Positions 52,910-61,539 of a DNA stretch of 64,000 bases are shown piece after piece. Position 1 is the first letter of the stretch; the number at the start of each line of letters is the position of its first letter. The translations under genes were made by a program, and so were the position numbers. The DNA is from JALQTD01 sp965656785 (GTDB lineage Bacteria; Bacteroidota; Bacteroidia; Flavobacteriales_D; Sanyastnellaceae), in NCBI GenBank assembly GCA_965656785.1, contig CBFHLY010000008.1:38089-102088 (forward strand). Direction: 5' to 3'. The notes under the pieces are model-generated. The model did no database searches. It saw only the letters and a program-made list of their open reading frames with translations, and was not told where the DNA came from.

Positions 52910-53790
52910 ACCGGGCCGAGTTTTTCAAGGCGCTGGGATTGGGGGTCGTTTCGTGGGATGGGGCGTTGCAGCGGTTGGGGGCGTTGTTGCCGCCATCGGA
53001 CCCGTTGCCGGCGCTGTTCTTCGGCCACGGGAGTCCGATGAATGCGATTGAGGAGAACGCCTTTGTGGCCGGTTGGCGGGAACTGGCCGGGCGGCTGGAG
53101 GTCACGCCGCGGGCCGTGTTGTGCATTTCGGCGCATTGGGAGACGGTGGGGACGCGGGTGACGGCGGTGGCGCAGCCGAGGACGATCCACGATTTCGGGG
53201 GCTTTCCGAAGGCGCTGTACGAGGTGGAGTATCCGGCGCCGGGGCATCCGGGCTTGGCGGAGCATTTGGCGGCGGGGCTGCCTGGGCAGGTGACGGTGGA
53301 CCGCGAATGGGGGCTGGATCATGGGACGTGGAGCGTGTTGCGCCACGTGTTCCCGAAGGCGGACGTGCCGGTGTTGCAGCTGAGTTTGGACCGCCGCATG
53401 GACGCTGCGGCTCACTTTGCTTTAGGCCAAACCCTAGCCGACCTCCGCACCCGGGGCGTCCTCCTTGTGGGCTCCGGGAATTTGGTCCACAACCTCAGCC
53501 AAGTCGCCTGGAACCACCTCGAAACCATCGGCTACGCCCACCACTGGGCCGCCACGGCGCGCGAACTGCTCAACGGGTGGATCCTCGACGGCAACGTCGC
53601 AAACCTCATTGCGGCGCCTACCCGCAGCGACCACGCGCTCAAGCTGGCCATCCCGACGGCCGAGCACTACCTGCCCCTGCTGTATATCCTCGGCACGCAA
53701 CGCCCGGGCGAATCCCTCGAGCTCTTCAACGACCACGTGGTCGCCGGCGCCATCACCATGACGTCCGTCGCCCTCGGCCTCACGGCCTGA
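52906..53790 (+). CDS. DODA-type extradiol dioxygenase (YgiD-like)
   Basis: The 294-aa enzyme starts at ATG 52906, overlapping the proline dehydrogenase stop. Metal-site motifs of the class III extradiol family are present: FFGHGSPMNAI, CISAHWET, HDFGGFPKALYEVEYPAPG, DHGTWSVLRHVFP and a late GSGNLVHNL. It should open aromatic rings of catechol-type substrates such as DOPA. The first 30 residues are weakly hydrophobic (FFKALGLGVVSWDGALQRL), which might be a remnant signal. The 3' end overlaps the convergent cytochrome gene by 11 bp. Confidence 0.9.
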   Translation: MNRAEFFKALGLGVVSWDGALQRLGALLPPSDPLPALFFGHGSPMNAIEENAFVAGWRELAGRLEVTPRAVLCISAHWETVGTRVTAVAQPRTIHDFGGFPKALYEVEYPAPGHPGLAEHLAAGLPGQVTVDREWGLDHGTWSVLRHVFPKADVPVLQLSLDRRMDAAAHFALGQTLADLRTRGVLLVGSGNLVHNLSQVAWNHLETIGYAHHWAATARELLNGWILDGNVANLIAAPTRSDHALKLAIPTAEHYLPLLYILGTQRPGESLELFNDHVVAGAITMTSVALGLTA

Positions 53791-55720
53791 GGACCACACC
53801 GCGCACCACCTCCGGCCCACCGGCCGTTTCGATGCGAACGAGGAAGGCGCCCTCCGCCAACCAACGGCCGGCATCGAACCCGCCGAGCAGGTCCTGAGGA
53901 GTGAGCTCGGCGCACCGCCGGCCCGACGCGTCGAAGAGCGCGCCGCCCAGCACGTCCCGCGCATCGCCCGGCTGCACCCGCACCCGCGACCCCGGCGCCA
54001 CGGGGTTCGGGACGAGCGTCCACGCTCCCCCTTCCGCCACGAAGTCCGTCCAGCCCGACGCCGCCGCCTCCGCGACGACCACGGGCGTCCGGTCCGCCCC
54101 CTCGTACATGTCCCGGAACGCCGCGATGTCCGGGTGCTCCTCCGCGGCGGCGAACAACGCACTGACCCACCGCTTCGGCACCGACTGGTAATGCAAACGC
54201 ACCGCCACCTCCACGGTACCCCGGTAGTCCCCCACCGCCACGCGGTACGTCACCCGGTCCGCCCCCGTCCCTTCGGCCCCTTCAGCCGTCCGATTGAAGT
54301 CCGCGTCGAGCGCCGCCGCCGGCCCGATCGCCACCGTGTCGTACGCCGCGTGCGAAGTCCGGAACCCCCGCGGGGGCAGCCGATTGTCCTTCAGCACCGT
54401 CGCCGCCCGCTCGAGGATCGTCGTCTCCTCCCCCGCCACATCGGCGAAGGCGAACTCGTAGATCTGAACCTCCGAAGGCGACGTGATGACCTCGTGGTGC
54501 GGCTCATACGGCAGGTCACGCCCCGCGATTCCCTCCGCCTCCGTCCAGCGCCCGCTGTGGAACAACGTGTCCCCTGACGCCGTGCGCAGCGCGAACTCCA
54601 GGAACGCCAACCGCGCCGGGTAGCCGCTTGGGAACTTGTGGCCGATTTGGTTCACGACCTCCACCTCGAACGCCACTTCACCCGTCGGAGCCGGGAGTTG
54701 CTCGACGTTCAGCGTGGCCGTCGCCTGCTGCAAACCCCGAAGCGTCCGGGCGATGGTCGAATCGTATTGGGTCGGCGTGGCGCTCAGTCCGAGAGCCGCC
54801 GCGTTGTCCTTCATCAGCTTGAGCATGAAGGTGTTGCCGCCGACGAAATGGTGGCGGCCGAAGCGCTGCTCGAACAGCCAGTTCGGCTGCGTGGCGGCGA
54901 TGGCACCGCCTTCGACGAGGGGCATGTGGCAGGTTTGGCATTGAACGCCTTCCGCGTTGAAATCGGAGTTGACCCATTCCAAATACGTGGCCTGCTCAAA
55001 GAACACGTTGCCCGTCGACTCGCCCGCCAAATCCTGCGTGTGGCTGTACAGCGAATGGCAGCTCGTGCACACCTCGCTCGCGCGGAAATGCTCGCCGTAC
55101 GCGGGAATGAACCCGGTCTGCCCACTCATCAAGCCGTCCCACGGGTTCTCGAATCCGCCCCACGCGACCTGCTCGGGATTGATCGGTAAGTCGCCGTTGA
55201 AGCGGCCCGCGAGGCCGATGTTGTCGATGGTGTGGCAGCCCGTGCAGCCAACGCCGTCGAGGCCGAGGTCGTCCGCAAGCAGGTCCTCCATCGTGTAGTG
55301 CGCATCGCCGCCGGTGAGCCGCGCTTCATGGAAGCCCTGCGGCGCGTGGCACGCGGTGCACGTGTTCTCGATTTCGTCGCGGTGGCCCGGGTTGATCAAG
55401 CCCTCCCGGGCGACCTGGGCGCGCCAAAACGGATCCCGCGCGCTGTTCGCCATCATGCTGGCTTGCCAGTCGAACACCGGGCTGACCGTCACCCCGTTCT
55501 CATCCACGAGCGCGTGCCCATTGGGATCCGGCGCGTGGCAATTCACGCACTTCCCGGAGCCGCTGAAAAACTCGCCCTCGACGGTGCACAACTCGCCCAT
55601 GCGCCACAATGCGCCTTCGTTCGTTTCCTGATCATAGCGGCGCTCGGGAACCACCGCGGCCAAAAGGCCCGCAGCCGCCCCCAACACCAACACCACGCGA
55701 AGCGTACGACTCAATTGCAT
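53780..55720 (-). CDS. Five-heme cytochrome c with T9SS type A sorting domain (paralog 2)
   Basis: The 646-aa secreted protein has a signal anchor (LRVVLVLGAAAGLLAAVV). Five CxxCH heme sites lie in residues 58-265: CVNCH 58, CTACH 121, CTGCH 159, CTSCH 218, CQTCH 261. This resembles the cytochrome c554 type. A beta-rich domain follows, containing GHKFPSGYPARLAFLEF and SGRWTEAEGIAGRD. The last 80 residues (LVPNPVAPGSRVRV, ALFDASGRRCAEL, EGAFLVRIETAGG) are a T9SS type A tail. It therefore probably sits outside the outer membrane as an electron carrier. It is a tandem paralog of the upstream gene, 30 bp apart. Confidence 0.88.
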   Translation of the reverse strand: MQLSRTLRVVLVLGAAAGLLAAVVPERRYDQETNEGALWRMGELCTVEGEFFSGSGKCVNCHAPDPNGHALVDENGVTVSPVFDWQASMMANSARDPFWRAQVAREGLINPGHRDEIENTCTACHAPQGFHEARLTGGDAHYTMEDLLADDLGLDGVGCTGCHTIDNIGLAGRFNGDLPINPEQVAWGGFENPWDGLMSGQTGFIPAYGEHFRASEVCTSCHSLYSHTQDLAGESTGNVFFEQATYLEWVNSDFNAEGVQCQTCHMPLVEGGAIAATQPNWLFEQRFGRHHFVGGNTFMLKLMKDNAAALGLSATPTQYDSTIARTLRGLQQATATLNVEQLPAPTGEVAFEVEVVNQIGHKFPSGYPARLAFLEFALRTASGDTLFHSGRWTEAEGIAGRDLPYEPHHEVITSPSEVQIYEFAFADVAGEETTILERAATVLKDNRLPPRGFRTSHAAYDTVAIGPAAALDADFNRTAEGAEGTGADRVTYRVAVGDYRGTVEVAVRLHYQSVPKRWVSALFAAAEEHPDIAAFRDMYEGADRTPVVVAEAAASGWTDFVAEGGAWTLVPNPVAPGSRVRVQPGDARDVLGGALFDASGRRCAELTPQDLLGGFDAGRWLAEGAFLVRIETAGGPEVVRGVVLRP

Positions 55721-55738
55721 CCTTGCCGGTTGAATCCT

Positions 55739-55746
55739 GCAAGTTA
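55739..55746 (-). promoter_or_regulatory. -7-like element TAACTTGC for cytochrome paralog 2
   Basis: First T 26 nt before ATG 55720; it overlaps the last codons and stop region of the upstream paralog. Confidence 0.4.
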
Positions 55747-55750
55747 CAAC

Positions 55751-57670
55751 TCAGCCTTTCACGCCGCGCAGCACGTGTTCGCTGCCATCTCGGGTTTCGA
55801 TGCGAACGAAGAACACGCCCGCTGCGAGGTCCGTCAAGTCGATGCCGAGTGCGGCTTGGGTGCCCGCGAACTCCCGGATGATCCGGCCCGTGGAGTCGAG
55901 CAACCAAGCGCGCGCCACATCCACCCCATCCACCCGCACCCGGTCGGATGCGGGATTGGGAACGAGGCGACCACGGTCCGGCGCAAGCACTTCCGAAACG
56001 CCCACTGCACTCGCGGGCCACCACACCTTCACGACCTCCACTGGAGTGCGGTCAGCTGCATTGAACATCGCTTGGAAGTCGGCAATGGCCTCGGCGTCCG
56101 CGGCAAATCCGAACATTTCCTCCACCCACCGAGCGGGCAGGGCGAGGTAATGCAAGGTCACCTCCGCCGTCACCGCTCCGGTGTACCCGTCGGGTGTGAT
56201 GCGGTAGGTCAAGCGGTCGCTGCCGCTGCCCTCCGTTCCGTCGACGAACCGGTTGAAGTCGGCATCGAGCGCGGCAGCGGGCCCGAAGGCGGCCGTGTCG
56301 TAGCTCATGTGCTCCGTGGAGAAGCCCGCGGGCGCAATCCGGTTGTCCTTCAAGACCGAAGCGGCTCGATCGAGCACCGTGGAAGGCGTGCCACTGACGT
56401 CGGCGAAGACCATTTCGTAGACTTGGACTTGGTCATCGGTCAGGATTTCGTTCCAATGCGGCTCGAACGGCTCGTCGCGGCCGGCGATGCCTTCCGCTTC
56501 CGTCCAGTCCCCACTGTGGAACAGCTCCGTGCCCGTGGAGTCGCGCAGGATGAACTCGAGGAACGTCAGACGCGACGGGTAGCCGGTCGGGAACTTGTGT
56601 CCCGCTAGGTTTTCCACTTCGACTTCGAAGGCGTACTCGCCCGTGGGAGCATCGAGGGGAGTCAAAAGGAGGTTCGCCGAATGGTGTTGCAGCATCCGCT
56701 CCGTCCGGGCGATGGTCGAATCGAATTGCACCGTGGAGGCGGAGAGGTCGAGTGCCACGGCGTTGTCGCGAAGGACCTTCAGCATGAAGGCGTTGCCGCC
56801 CACGAGGTGGTGTTGACCGAGGGGATTGGGGCCCAGCCAAGACGGCCGATCGGATAAAATGGTGCCCCCGGGGAGGCGGGGCATGTGGCAGGTTTGGCAT
56901 TCCACGTCGTCTTCGGGATACGAGGAATTCAGCCACTCCAAGTAGGTCGACTGCTCGAAGAACACGCCGTCCGTCGGTTGGCCTTCCAAATTGAACGTGT
57001 GCGTGTACAGCGAATGGCACGGCGCGCACACCTCACTCTGCAGCATGTGCCCGCTGGCCGTCGGCGTGTAATCCACGTTCATCTGCATCGGCATGGTCAC
57101 CTGCGGCGTGAAGGGGCCCCAAATCACGCGGTCCTCATTCGTCGGCAAATCGCCGTTGAACCGCCAGCGGAGCGAGTCGTCGTTGATGGTGTGGCAACTC
57201 GTGCAGTTCACGCCATCGAGCCCCATTTCATCCGCTTCGAGGTCGGCGATGTTGTACAAGTCGTCGCCCGCCCAGTGCGCTTCGTGGTGTCCAGCGGGCG
57301 CATGGCAACCGGTGCACACGTTCGCGATTTCGTCCACGTAGTCCGGGTTGACGAGGCCTTCGTGGGCCACTTTTGCACGCCAAAACGGATCCTTCGCGCT
57401 GTTCGCCATCATGGTCGATTGCCAATGCGTCACGACGCTCACATCGTTGCCTTCCGCGTCCTGCATCGCCACCGGGTCCGGCCCGTGGCACAACACGCAG
57501 TTGCCCGAGCCCATGTGGTGCTCGCCTGCTGCGAACGTCAAATCCGCCATCCGGAGCAGGAGCGAGTCCTGTTCCGTCTTGACGGTATCTTCGGGATCGA
57601 CGGCTCCAGCCAGCACCAACGCACCGGCCACCAAGCCCATCGTTCCCAACCCAGCGAGTTTGCCTTTCAT
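55751..57670 (-). CDS. Five-heme cytochrome c with T9SS type A sorting domain (paralog 1)
   Basis: The protein has 639 aa from ATG 57670 (a TTG at 57679 is in frame). It has a signal peptide (LGTMGLVAGALVLAGA) and five CxxCH heme sites, CVLCH, CTGCH, CTSCH, CAPCH and CQTCH, at the same spacing as the downstream paralog. Then come GHKFPTGYPSRLTFLEFILR and SGDWTEAEGIAGRDEPF. The tail (LVPNPASDRVRV, AWLLDSTGRII, LAAGVFFVRIETRDG) is a type A sorting domain. The two proteins align end to end, so they come from a tandem duplication. Possible role: extracellular electron transfer. It is divergent from the sugar dehydrogenase and shares an inverted repeat with it. Confidence 0.88.
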   Translation of the reverse strand: MKGKLAGLGTMGLVAGALVLAGAVDPEDTVKTEQDSLLLRMADLTFAAGEHHMGSGNCVLCHGPDPVAMQDAEGNDVSVVTHWQSTMMANSAKDPFWRAKVAHEGLVNPDYVDEIANVCTGCHAPAGHHEAHWAGDDLYNIADLEADEMGLDGVNCTSCHTINDDSLRWRFNGDLPTNEDRVIWGPFTPQVTMPMQMNVDYTPTASGHMLQSEVCAPCHSLYTHTFNLEGQPTDGVFFEQSTYLEWLNSSYPEDDVECQTCHMPRLPGGTILSDRPSWLGPNPLGQHHLVGGNAFMLKVLRDNAVALDLSASTVQFDSTIARTERMLQHHSANLLLTPLDAPTGEYAFEVEVENLAGHKFPTGYPSRLTFLEFILRDSTGTELFHSGDWTEAEGIAGRDEPFEPHWNEILTDDQVQVYEMVFADVSGTPSTVLDRAASVLKDNRIAPAGFSTEHMSYDTAAFGPAAALDADFNRFVDGTEGSGSDRLTYRITPDGYTGAVTAEVTLHYLALPARWVEEMFGFAADAEAIADFQAMFNAADRTPVEVVKVWWPASAVGVSEVLAPDRGRLVPNPASDRVRVDGVDVARAWLLDSTGRIIREFAGTQAALGIDLTDLAAGVFFVRIETRDGSEHVLRGVKG

Positions 57671-57675
57671 GCCGC

Positions 57676-57683
57676 GCAAGGTA
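57676..57683 (-). promoter_or_regulatory. -7-like element TACCTTGC for cytochrome paralog 1
   Basis: First T is 13 nt before ATG 57670; implied leaderless mRNA. Confidence 0.45.
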
Positions 57684-57696
57684 ACCCTGACACGTC

Positions 57697-57720
57697 CGTG
57701 ACAAAGCGACCGCTGTCACG
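57697..57720. promoter_or_regulatory. Perfect 7-bp inverted repeat CGTGACA-N10-TGTCACG between divergent redox genes
   Basis: Arms 57697-57703 and 57714-57720 are perfect. The centre (57708) lies about 38 nt before the predicted start of the cytochrome transcript and about 42 nt before that of the dehydrogenase. That is the usual place for an activator bound next to RNA polymerase. An extra half-site-like TGACACG is at 57688. A CRP/FNR-type or other dimeric regulator is possible. Confidence 0.5.
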
Positions 57721-57737
57721 TTCCGAAGGGCGGGCGG

Positions 57738-57745
57738 TATCTTTG
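57738..57745 (+). promoter_or_regulatory. -7 element TATCTTTG for the PQQ-type sugar dehydrogenase
   Basis: Exact TAnnTTTG match, 27 nt before ATG 57765. Confidence 0.6.
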
Positions 57746-57764
57746 CCACAGAAATTGACTCCCC

Positions 57765-59288
57765 ATGCGCCTGCTTCCCCTCCTGTTTCTGCCCACCCTC
57801 GCGTTTGCCCAAGCTCCCAGCACCATCGTGGCGGAGCGACTGATGTATGCGGATTGGCCGGTGGCCGTGCGCAGCGTTTCGCACGATCCGGATGAGACGG
57901 CGGTGCTCATCGTGGGGCACGACGGGGTCGTCCATTGGTTCGACAACGCCACCGGTGAGGAGCGGCCCGAGCCCTTCCTCGACCTCGGAGAAAACGGCTT
58001 GGACATCGTGGATTACGGCGTGATGAGCGAACAAGGCGTGAACGACCTCGTGCTGGATCCGGATTTCGACAACAACGGGCTGTTCTATGTGGTCTACAAC
58101 GGCTACCGGCCGGATGGCTCCGGGAACCTCATTGATGAGCGGGTCGTGTGCTTTGGAACCAACCCGGAGCGGACGTTTGCCGACGTGACGGTTTGGTCCG
58201 AAGTCTTGGAACTCGTTCAGCCCGCTCGCGGCCACAACGGCGGCCAAGCGCACTTCGGACCCGACGGCCACTTCTACCTCTCCACCGGCGACGGCGGCGG
58301 AACCGGCACCGGCGAACCCGGCGGCAACAGCGGCGGCGACGACCACGGCCCCATCGGCAACGGCCAGAACCTCCAAACCCTGCTCGGCAAGCTCCTCCGC
58401 ATCGACGTCCACGGGCTCGACCCGTACACGATTCCGTCGGACAACCCGTTCGTGGGCAACCCGGATGCGCTCGATGAGATTTGGGCCTACGGGTTCCGGA
58501 ATCCGTGGCGGTGGAGCTTCGACCGGTTGACCGGGGACAAATTCATTGCCGACGTGGGCGAGGTCGATTGGGAGGAAGTGAGCATCGAACGGGCGGACAG
58601 CCCGGGCGGGTTGAACTTCGGGTGGCGCATCATGGAGGGGCCGATGTGTTATGATCCCGTCGTGGACTGCGATCCGGACGGCGCGTTGGAACTGCCGATT
58701 CACGCGTACCCGCACGACAACGGGTGGTGCTCGGTCATCGGCGGGTACCGGTACCGGGGCGAGGCGATTCCCACGCTGTACGGAGCGTACATCCACTCGG
58801 ATGCGTGTGGGTTCAACGACCACAAGTTTTGGTCTTTGACGGAAGAAGCGGACGGCAGCTGGACGAGCGCGAAGCTCACCATCGACGTGCCCGGCGGCTT
58901 CGTGCCCTGGGAAGAAGTGCGTTACGCCTTCGGCGAAGACAACGCGGGGGAATTGTACCTGTGCACGCGCTTGGCGGTGTACAAATTGAGCTACGACCCA
59001 GACGCCGGAGTCACCGGCGGGGTGGCCGAAACGGTGCGGTTCACGCCCAATCCCGCTGCGGCCGGTGGGGGCGCGGTCGCGTTGGATGCGGGCGACGGCA
59101 TCTTGTTGGAGCGGATTCGGTTCACCGATGCGACGGGCCGCGTGGTGCACGATGCAGCGCTCAACAGCCCGTCGTCGCCGTACACGTTCTACACGAACGA
59201 CCTGTCGGCGGGCACCTACATTGTGGAGGTTTGGCCGGTGGGGCAAGCGGCACCGATTTGGGGGCGGCTTGCGGTCGTCGATCCGTGA
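57765..59288 (+). CDS. PQQ-dependent sugar dehydrogenase-like protein with T9SS type A tail
   Basis: The 507-aa protein has a signal peptide (MRLLPLLFLPTLAFAQ). A six-bladed propeller of the soluble glucose/sorbosone dehydrogenase type follows: GVNDLVLDPDFDNNGLFYV, the catalytic-His segment ARGHNGGQAHFGPDGHFYLSTGDGG, LGKLLRIDVHG, EIWAYGFRNPWRWSFDR and GGYRYRGEAIPTLYGAYIHSD. These enzymes use PQQ and Ca to oxidise aldoses. The last 85 residues (VRFTPNPAAAGG, RIRFTDATGRVVHD, LSAGTYIVEVW) are a T9SS tail, so it is exported. Divergent from two multiheme cytochromes that could accept its electrons; substrate unknown. Confidence 0.87.
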   Translation: MRLLPLLFLPTLAFAQAPSTIVAERLMYADWPVAVRSVSHDPDETAVLIVGHDGVVHWFDNATGEERPEPFLDLGENGLDIVDYGVMSEQGVNDLVLDPDFDNNGLFYVVYNGYRPDGSGNLIDERVVCFGTNPERTFADVTVWSEVLELVQPARGHNGGQAHFGPDGHFYLSTGDGGGTGTGEPGGNSGGDDHGPIGNGQNLQTLLGKLLRIDVHGLDPYTIPSDNPFVGNPDALDEIWAYGFRNPWRWSFDRLTGDKFIADVGEVDWEEVSIERADSPGGLNFGWRIMEGPMCYDPVVDCDPDGALELPIHAYPHDNGWCSVIGGYRYRGEAIPTLYGAYIHSDACGFNDHKFWSLTEEADGSWTSAKLTIDVPGGFVPWEEVRYAFGEDNAGELYLCTRLAVYKLSYDPDAGVTGGVAETVRFTPNPAAAGGGAVALDAGDGILLERIRFTDATGRVVHDAALNSPSSPYTFYTNDLSAGTYIVEVWPVGQAAPIWGRLAVVDP

Positions 59289-59663
59289 TCAGGGACAATC
59301 GCAGCCCGGTACGGCTTCGTCCACCGTCAGCAACCAGCGCGCATCGTTGCGGGTGATGGTGAACGAGCTGACCGGACCTTCCGCCAAGCGGAACACATAG
59401 CGCTTGGGGGTTTCGCGCGGGCCGCTGGCCTGCCAGTCCACCTCGGCAGCGTAGAGCCAAGCGATGGGATCGGCGTCGTCGAGGCAGGCGAGCAGGCAGG
59501 CCGTGTGGGCGTTCTGGTCCAGGCCTTCCATTTCGATGTCCGCGCGGAGGCGGCGTTCGGGCAGCCAATCGCTGCAACCGCGCCAGCCGAGCAGGAGGTA
59601 CGAGAGGACCGTTCCGATGAGGAGTCCGGTGCCAAAAATCAATAACCTGCGCTTGATGGTCAT
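59289..59663 (-). CDS. Small membrane-anchored hypothetical protein
   Basis: The 124-aa protein has one N-terminal transmembrane segment (RLLIFGTGLLIGTVLSYLLLGW) followed by a soluble domain with five Cys (GCSD, CLLACLDD, CDCP at the C-terminus) and a beta-strand region YVFRLAEGPVSSFTITRN. I do not recognise the family with certainty. The stop is the base after the dehydrogenase stop (convergent). Its start is only 34 bp from that of the divergent ABC ATPase, and each has a -7-like element at the leaderless distance. Confidence 0.7.
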   Translation of the reverse strand: MTIKRRLLIFGTGLLIGTVLSYLLLGWRGCSDWLPERRLRADIEMEGLDQNAHTACLLACLDDADPIAWLYAAEVDWQASGPRETPKRYVFRLAEGPVSSFTITRNDARWLLTVDEAVPGCDCP

Positions 59664-59667
59664 GCCG

Positions 59668-59675
59668 CGAATCTA
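59668..59675 (-). promoter_or_regulatory. -7-like element TAGATTCG for the small anchored protein
   Basis: First T is 12 nt before ATG 59663; back to back with the ABC element, 9 bp apart. Confidence 0.45.
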
Positions 59676-59684
59676 CGACCTGCG

Positions 59685-59692
59685 TACCTTCG
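59685..59692 (+). promoter_or_regulatory. -7-like element TACCTTCG for the ABC exporter operon
   Basis: First T is 13 nt before ATG 59698; implied leaderless mRNA. Confidence 0.45.
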
Positions 59693-59697
59693 GGGGG

Positions 59698-60354
59698 ATG
59701 ATTGCGACGGAAAACCTGACTTTTCAATACGCACCGGAGACGCCGATGTTGCGGTTCCCGGACATGGTGTGCGCGGCCGGCGAGCGGCTGTTGCTGCTGG
59801 GCGACTCGGGGTGTGGAAAAACGACGCTGCTGCACTTGATGAGCGGGCTGTTGCGGCCGGCGACGGGGACCGTCACGGTGGCCGGGACTGCGCTCGATGG
59901 GCTGACCGGGCGGGAGCTCGATCGGTTCCGGGGGGCGGAGGTGGGCCTCGTGTTCCAGCGGGCGCATTTCGTGCAGAGTTTGACCGTGTTGCAAAACCTG
60001 GTCTTGCCGGGCTTCCTTTCGGGGAAGGGAACGGAAGGCGGGGAGGAACGGGCGCGGGCGATGTTGGAGCGGTTGGGGATCGGGGAGAAGGCCGACAAGC
60101 GGGCGCGGGACTTGAGCATCGGCGAGCAGCAGCGTGCGGGGATTGCGCGGGCGCTCATCCATTCGCCGTCGGTGCTGCTCGCGGATGAACCCACAAGTGC
60201 GCTGGACGATCGGTCGACGGAGCGGGTGATTGCGCTGTTGGAATCGGAGGCCGATCGCGTGGGGGCGGCGTTGGTGGTGGTGACGCACGATACGCGCCTC
60301 AAGGACCGGTATGCAAACCGGGTGACGTTGAACCCTGTATCCGAGTGGGCATGA
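59698..60354 (+). CDS. ABC transporter ATP-binding protein (LolD/MacB type)
   Basis: The 218-aa ATPase starts at ATG 59698 (MIATENLTFQYAP). Motifs: Walker A GDSGCGKTT, Q-loop GLVFQRAHFV, signature LSIGEQQRAGIARAL, Walker B VLLADEPTSALD, and VVTHDTRL. It belongs to the LolD/MacB/DevA group that powers FtsX-like permeases. The stop overlaps the permease start (ATGA 60351). Together with that permease it forms a mechanotransmission-type ABC system; the substrate could be a lipoprotein, a metal-related ligand or a small molecule. Confidence 0.92.
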   Translation: MIATENLTFQYAPETPMLRFPDMVCAAGERLLLLGDSGCGKTTLLHLMSGLLRPATGTVTVAGTALDGLTGRELDRFRGAEVGLVFQRAHFVQSLTVLQNLVLPGFLSGKGTEGGEERARAMLERLGIGEKADKRARDLSIGEQQRAGIARALIHSPSVLLADEPTSALDDRSTERVIALLESEADRVGAALVVVTHDTRLKDRYANRVTLNPVSEWA

Positions 60355-61529
60355 AACTGAGCTGGATCAAGATTGCGTGGCGGAATTTGGCCTCGAAGCC
60401 GTTGAGCACCGCCCTCAGCATCGCACTGCTCGCCTTCGGTGTGGGCATGGTGAGCCTCATGATGCTCGCGGAACACCAACTTCGCGACGCGTTCGACCGC
60501 AACATCAAGGACATCGACATGGTGCTGGGGGCGAAAGGCAGTCCGCTGCAGCTCATCCTTGCGAACGTGTACCACGTGGACGCGCCGACCGGCAACATCC
60601 GGCTGGCCGACGCCGAAAAAGTGATGCGGCACCCGTATGTGGCGGAGGCGATTCCGCTCGCGTACGGCGACAACTTTCAGCGCTACCGCATCGTAGGGAC
60701 GGAGCCTTCCTACGTGGAGCACTACGGGGCCGAACTCGCGGAAGGACGGTTGTGGGAAACGCCCTTCGAGGTGGTCGTCGGGGCGCGGGTGGCGCGGGAA
60801 GCCGGGCTGAAGCTGGGCGACACGTTTTTCAGCTCGCACGGGTTGCTCGACGAAACCGACGTCCACACCGACAAGACGTTTACGGTAGTGGGGGTGTTGG
60901 AGGAATCGCGGAGTGTGCTTGACCAGTTGTTGTTGTGCAACGTGCAGACGGTTTGGGGAGTGCACGAGCACGAGGGGGAAGAGGTGGAGCAGGAGGTGAC
61001 GGCGGTGTTGCTGAAGAAGCGGAACCCGTTGGCGGTTTTGACCTTGCCCAACCTCATTTCCGACACGAACATGCAGATCGCCTTGCCCGCCATCGAGGTG
61101 AATCGCCTGACCCAAAACTTCGGGCTCGGGCTCGGCACCTTGCGGACCATCGCCCTGCTCATCATGGCGCTGAGCTTTGCGAGCATCTTCATTTCCGTGT
61201 ACGACAGCCTGCTTGCGCGGCGCTACGAACTCGCGCTGATGCGGACGATGGGCGCCACGGCGCGCGGCCTCTACGGCTCATTGCTCCTGGAAGGCGGGCT
61301 GTTGAGCCTCGGGGGCGTGGTGCTGGGTGCGGTGGTGAGCCGCGTGGGCATTGCCTTGCTCGCCACCCTCGTCGAGGACAAATTCCGATACGACCTCAAC
61401 GCCCTTGCCATCCTCCCGTCCGAATGGCTCCTCGCCGCCTCCGCAATCGCCGTGGGCTTGTTGGCCGCCGCGATTCCCGGACTGCGTGCCCTGCGCCTCG
61501 ACATTTCTCGGACCCTCTCTGATGCGTAA
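60351..61529 (+). CDS. FtsX/MacB-like ABC transporter permease
   Basis: The 392-aa protein starts at ATG 60351. One N-terminal helix (STALSIALLAFGVGMVSLMML) comes first, then a periplasmic MacB-type domain (about 45-260). Three C-terminal helices follow, including TIALLIMALSFASIFISVYDSLLARRYELALMRTMGA, the FtsX signature. This is the Type VII ABC topology, usually moving lipoproteins or driving periplasmic machines. It is followed by the DUF3299 protein, which has its own -7-like element, and a DUF2306 protein. Confidence 0.9.
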   Translation: MKLSWIKIAWRNLASKPLSTALSIALLAFGVGMVSLMMLAEHQLRDAFDRNIKDIDMVLGAKGSPLQLILANVYHVDAPTGNIRLADAEKVMRHPYVAEAIPLAYGDNFQRYRIVGTEPSYVEHYGAELAEGRLWETPFEVVVGARVAREAGLKLGDTFFSSHGLLDETDVHTDKTFTVVGVLEESRSVLDQLLLCNVQTVWGVHEHEGEEVEQEVTAVLLKKRNPLAVLTLPNLISDTNMQIALPAIEVNRLTQNFGLGLGTLRTIALLIMALSFASIFISVYDSLLARRYELALMRTMGATARGLYGSLLLEGGLLSLGGVVLGAVVSRVGIALLATLVEDKFRYDLNALAILPSEWLLAASAIAVGLLAAAIPGLRALRLDISRTLSDA

Positions 61530-61534
61530 CTTGC
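61527..61534 (+). promoter_or_regulatory. -7-like element TAACTTGC for the DUF3299 gene
   Basis: It covers the stop codon region of the permease; the first T is 13 nt before ATG 61540. Confidence 0.45.
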
Positions 61535-61539
61535 GAACC

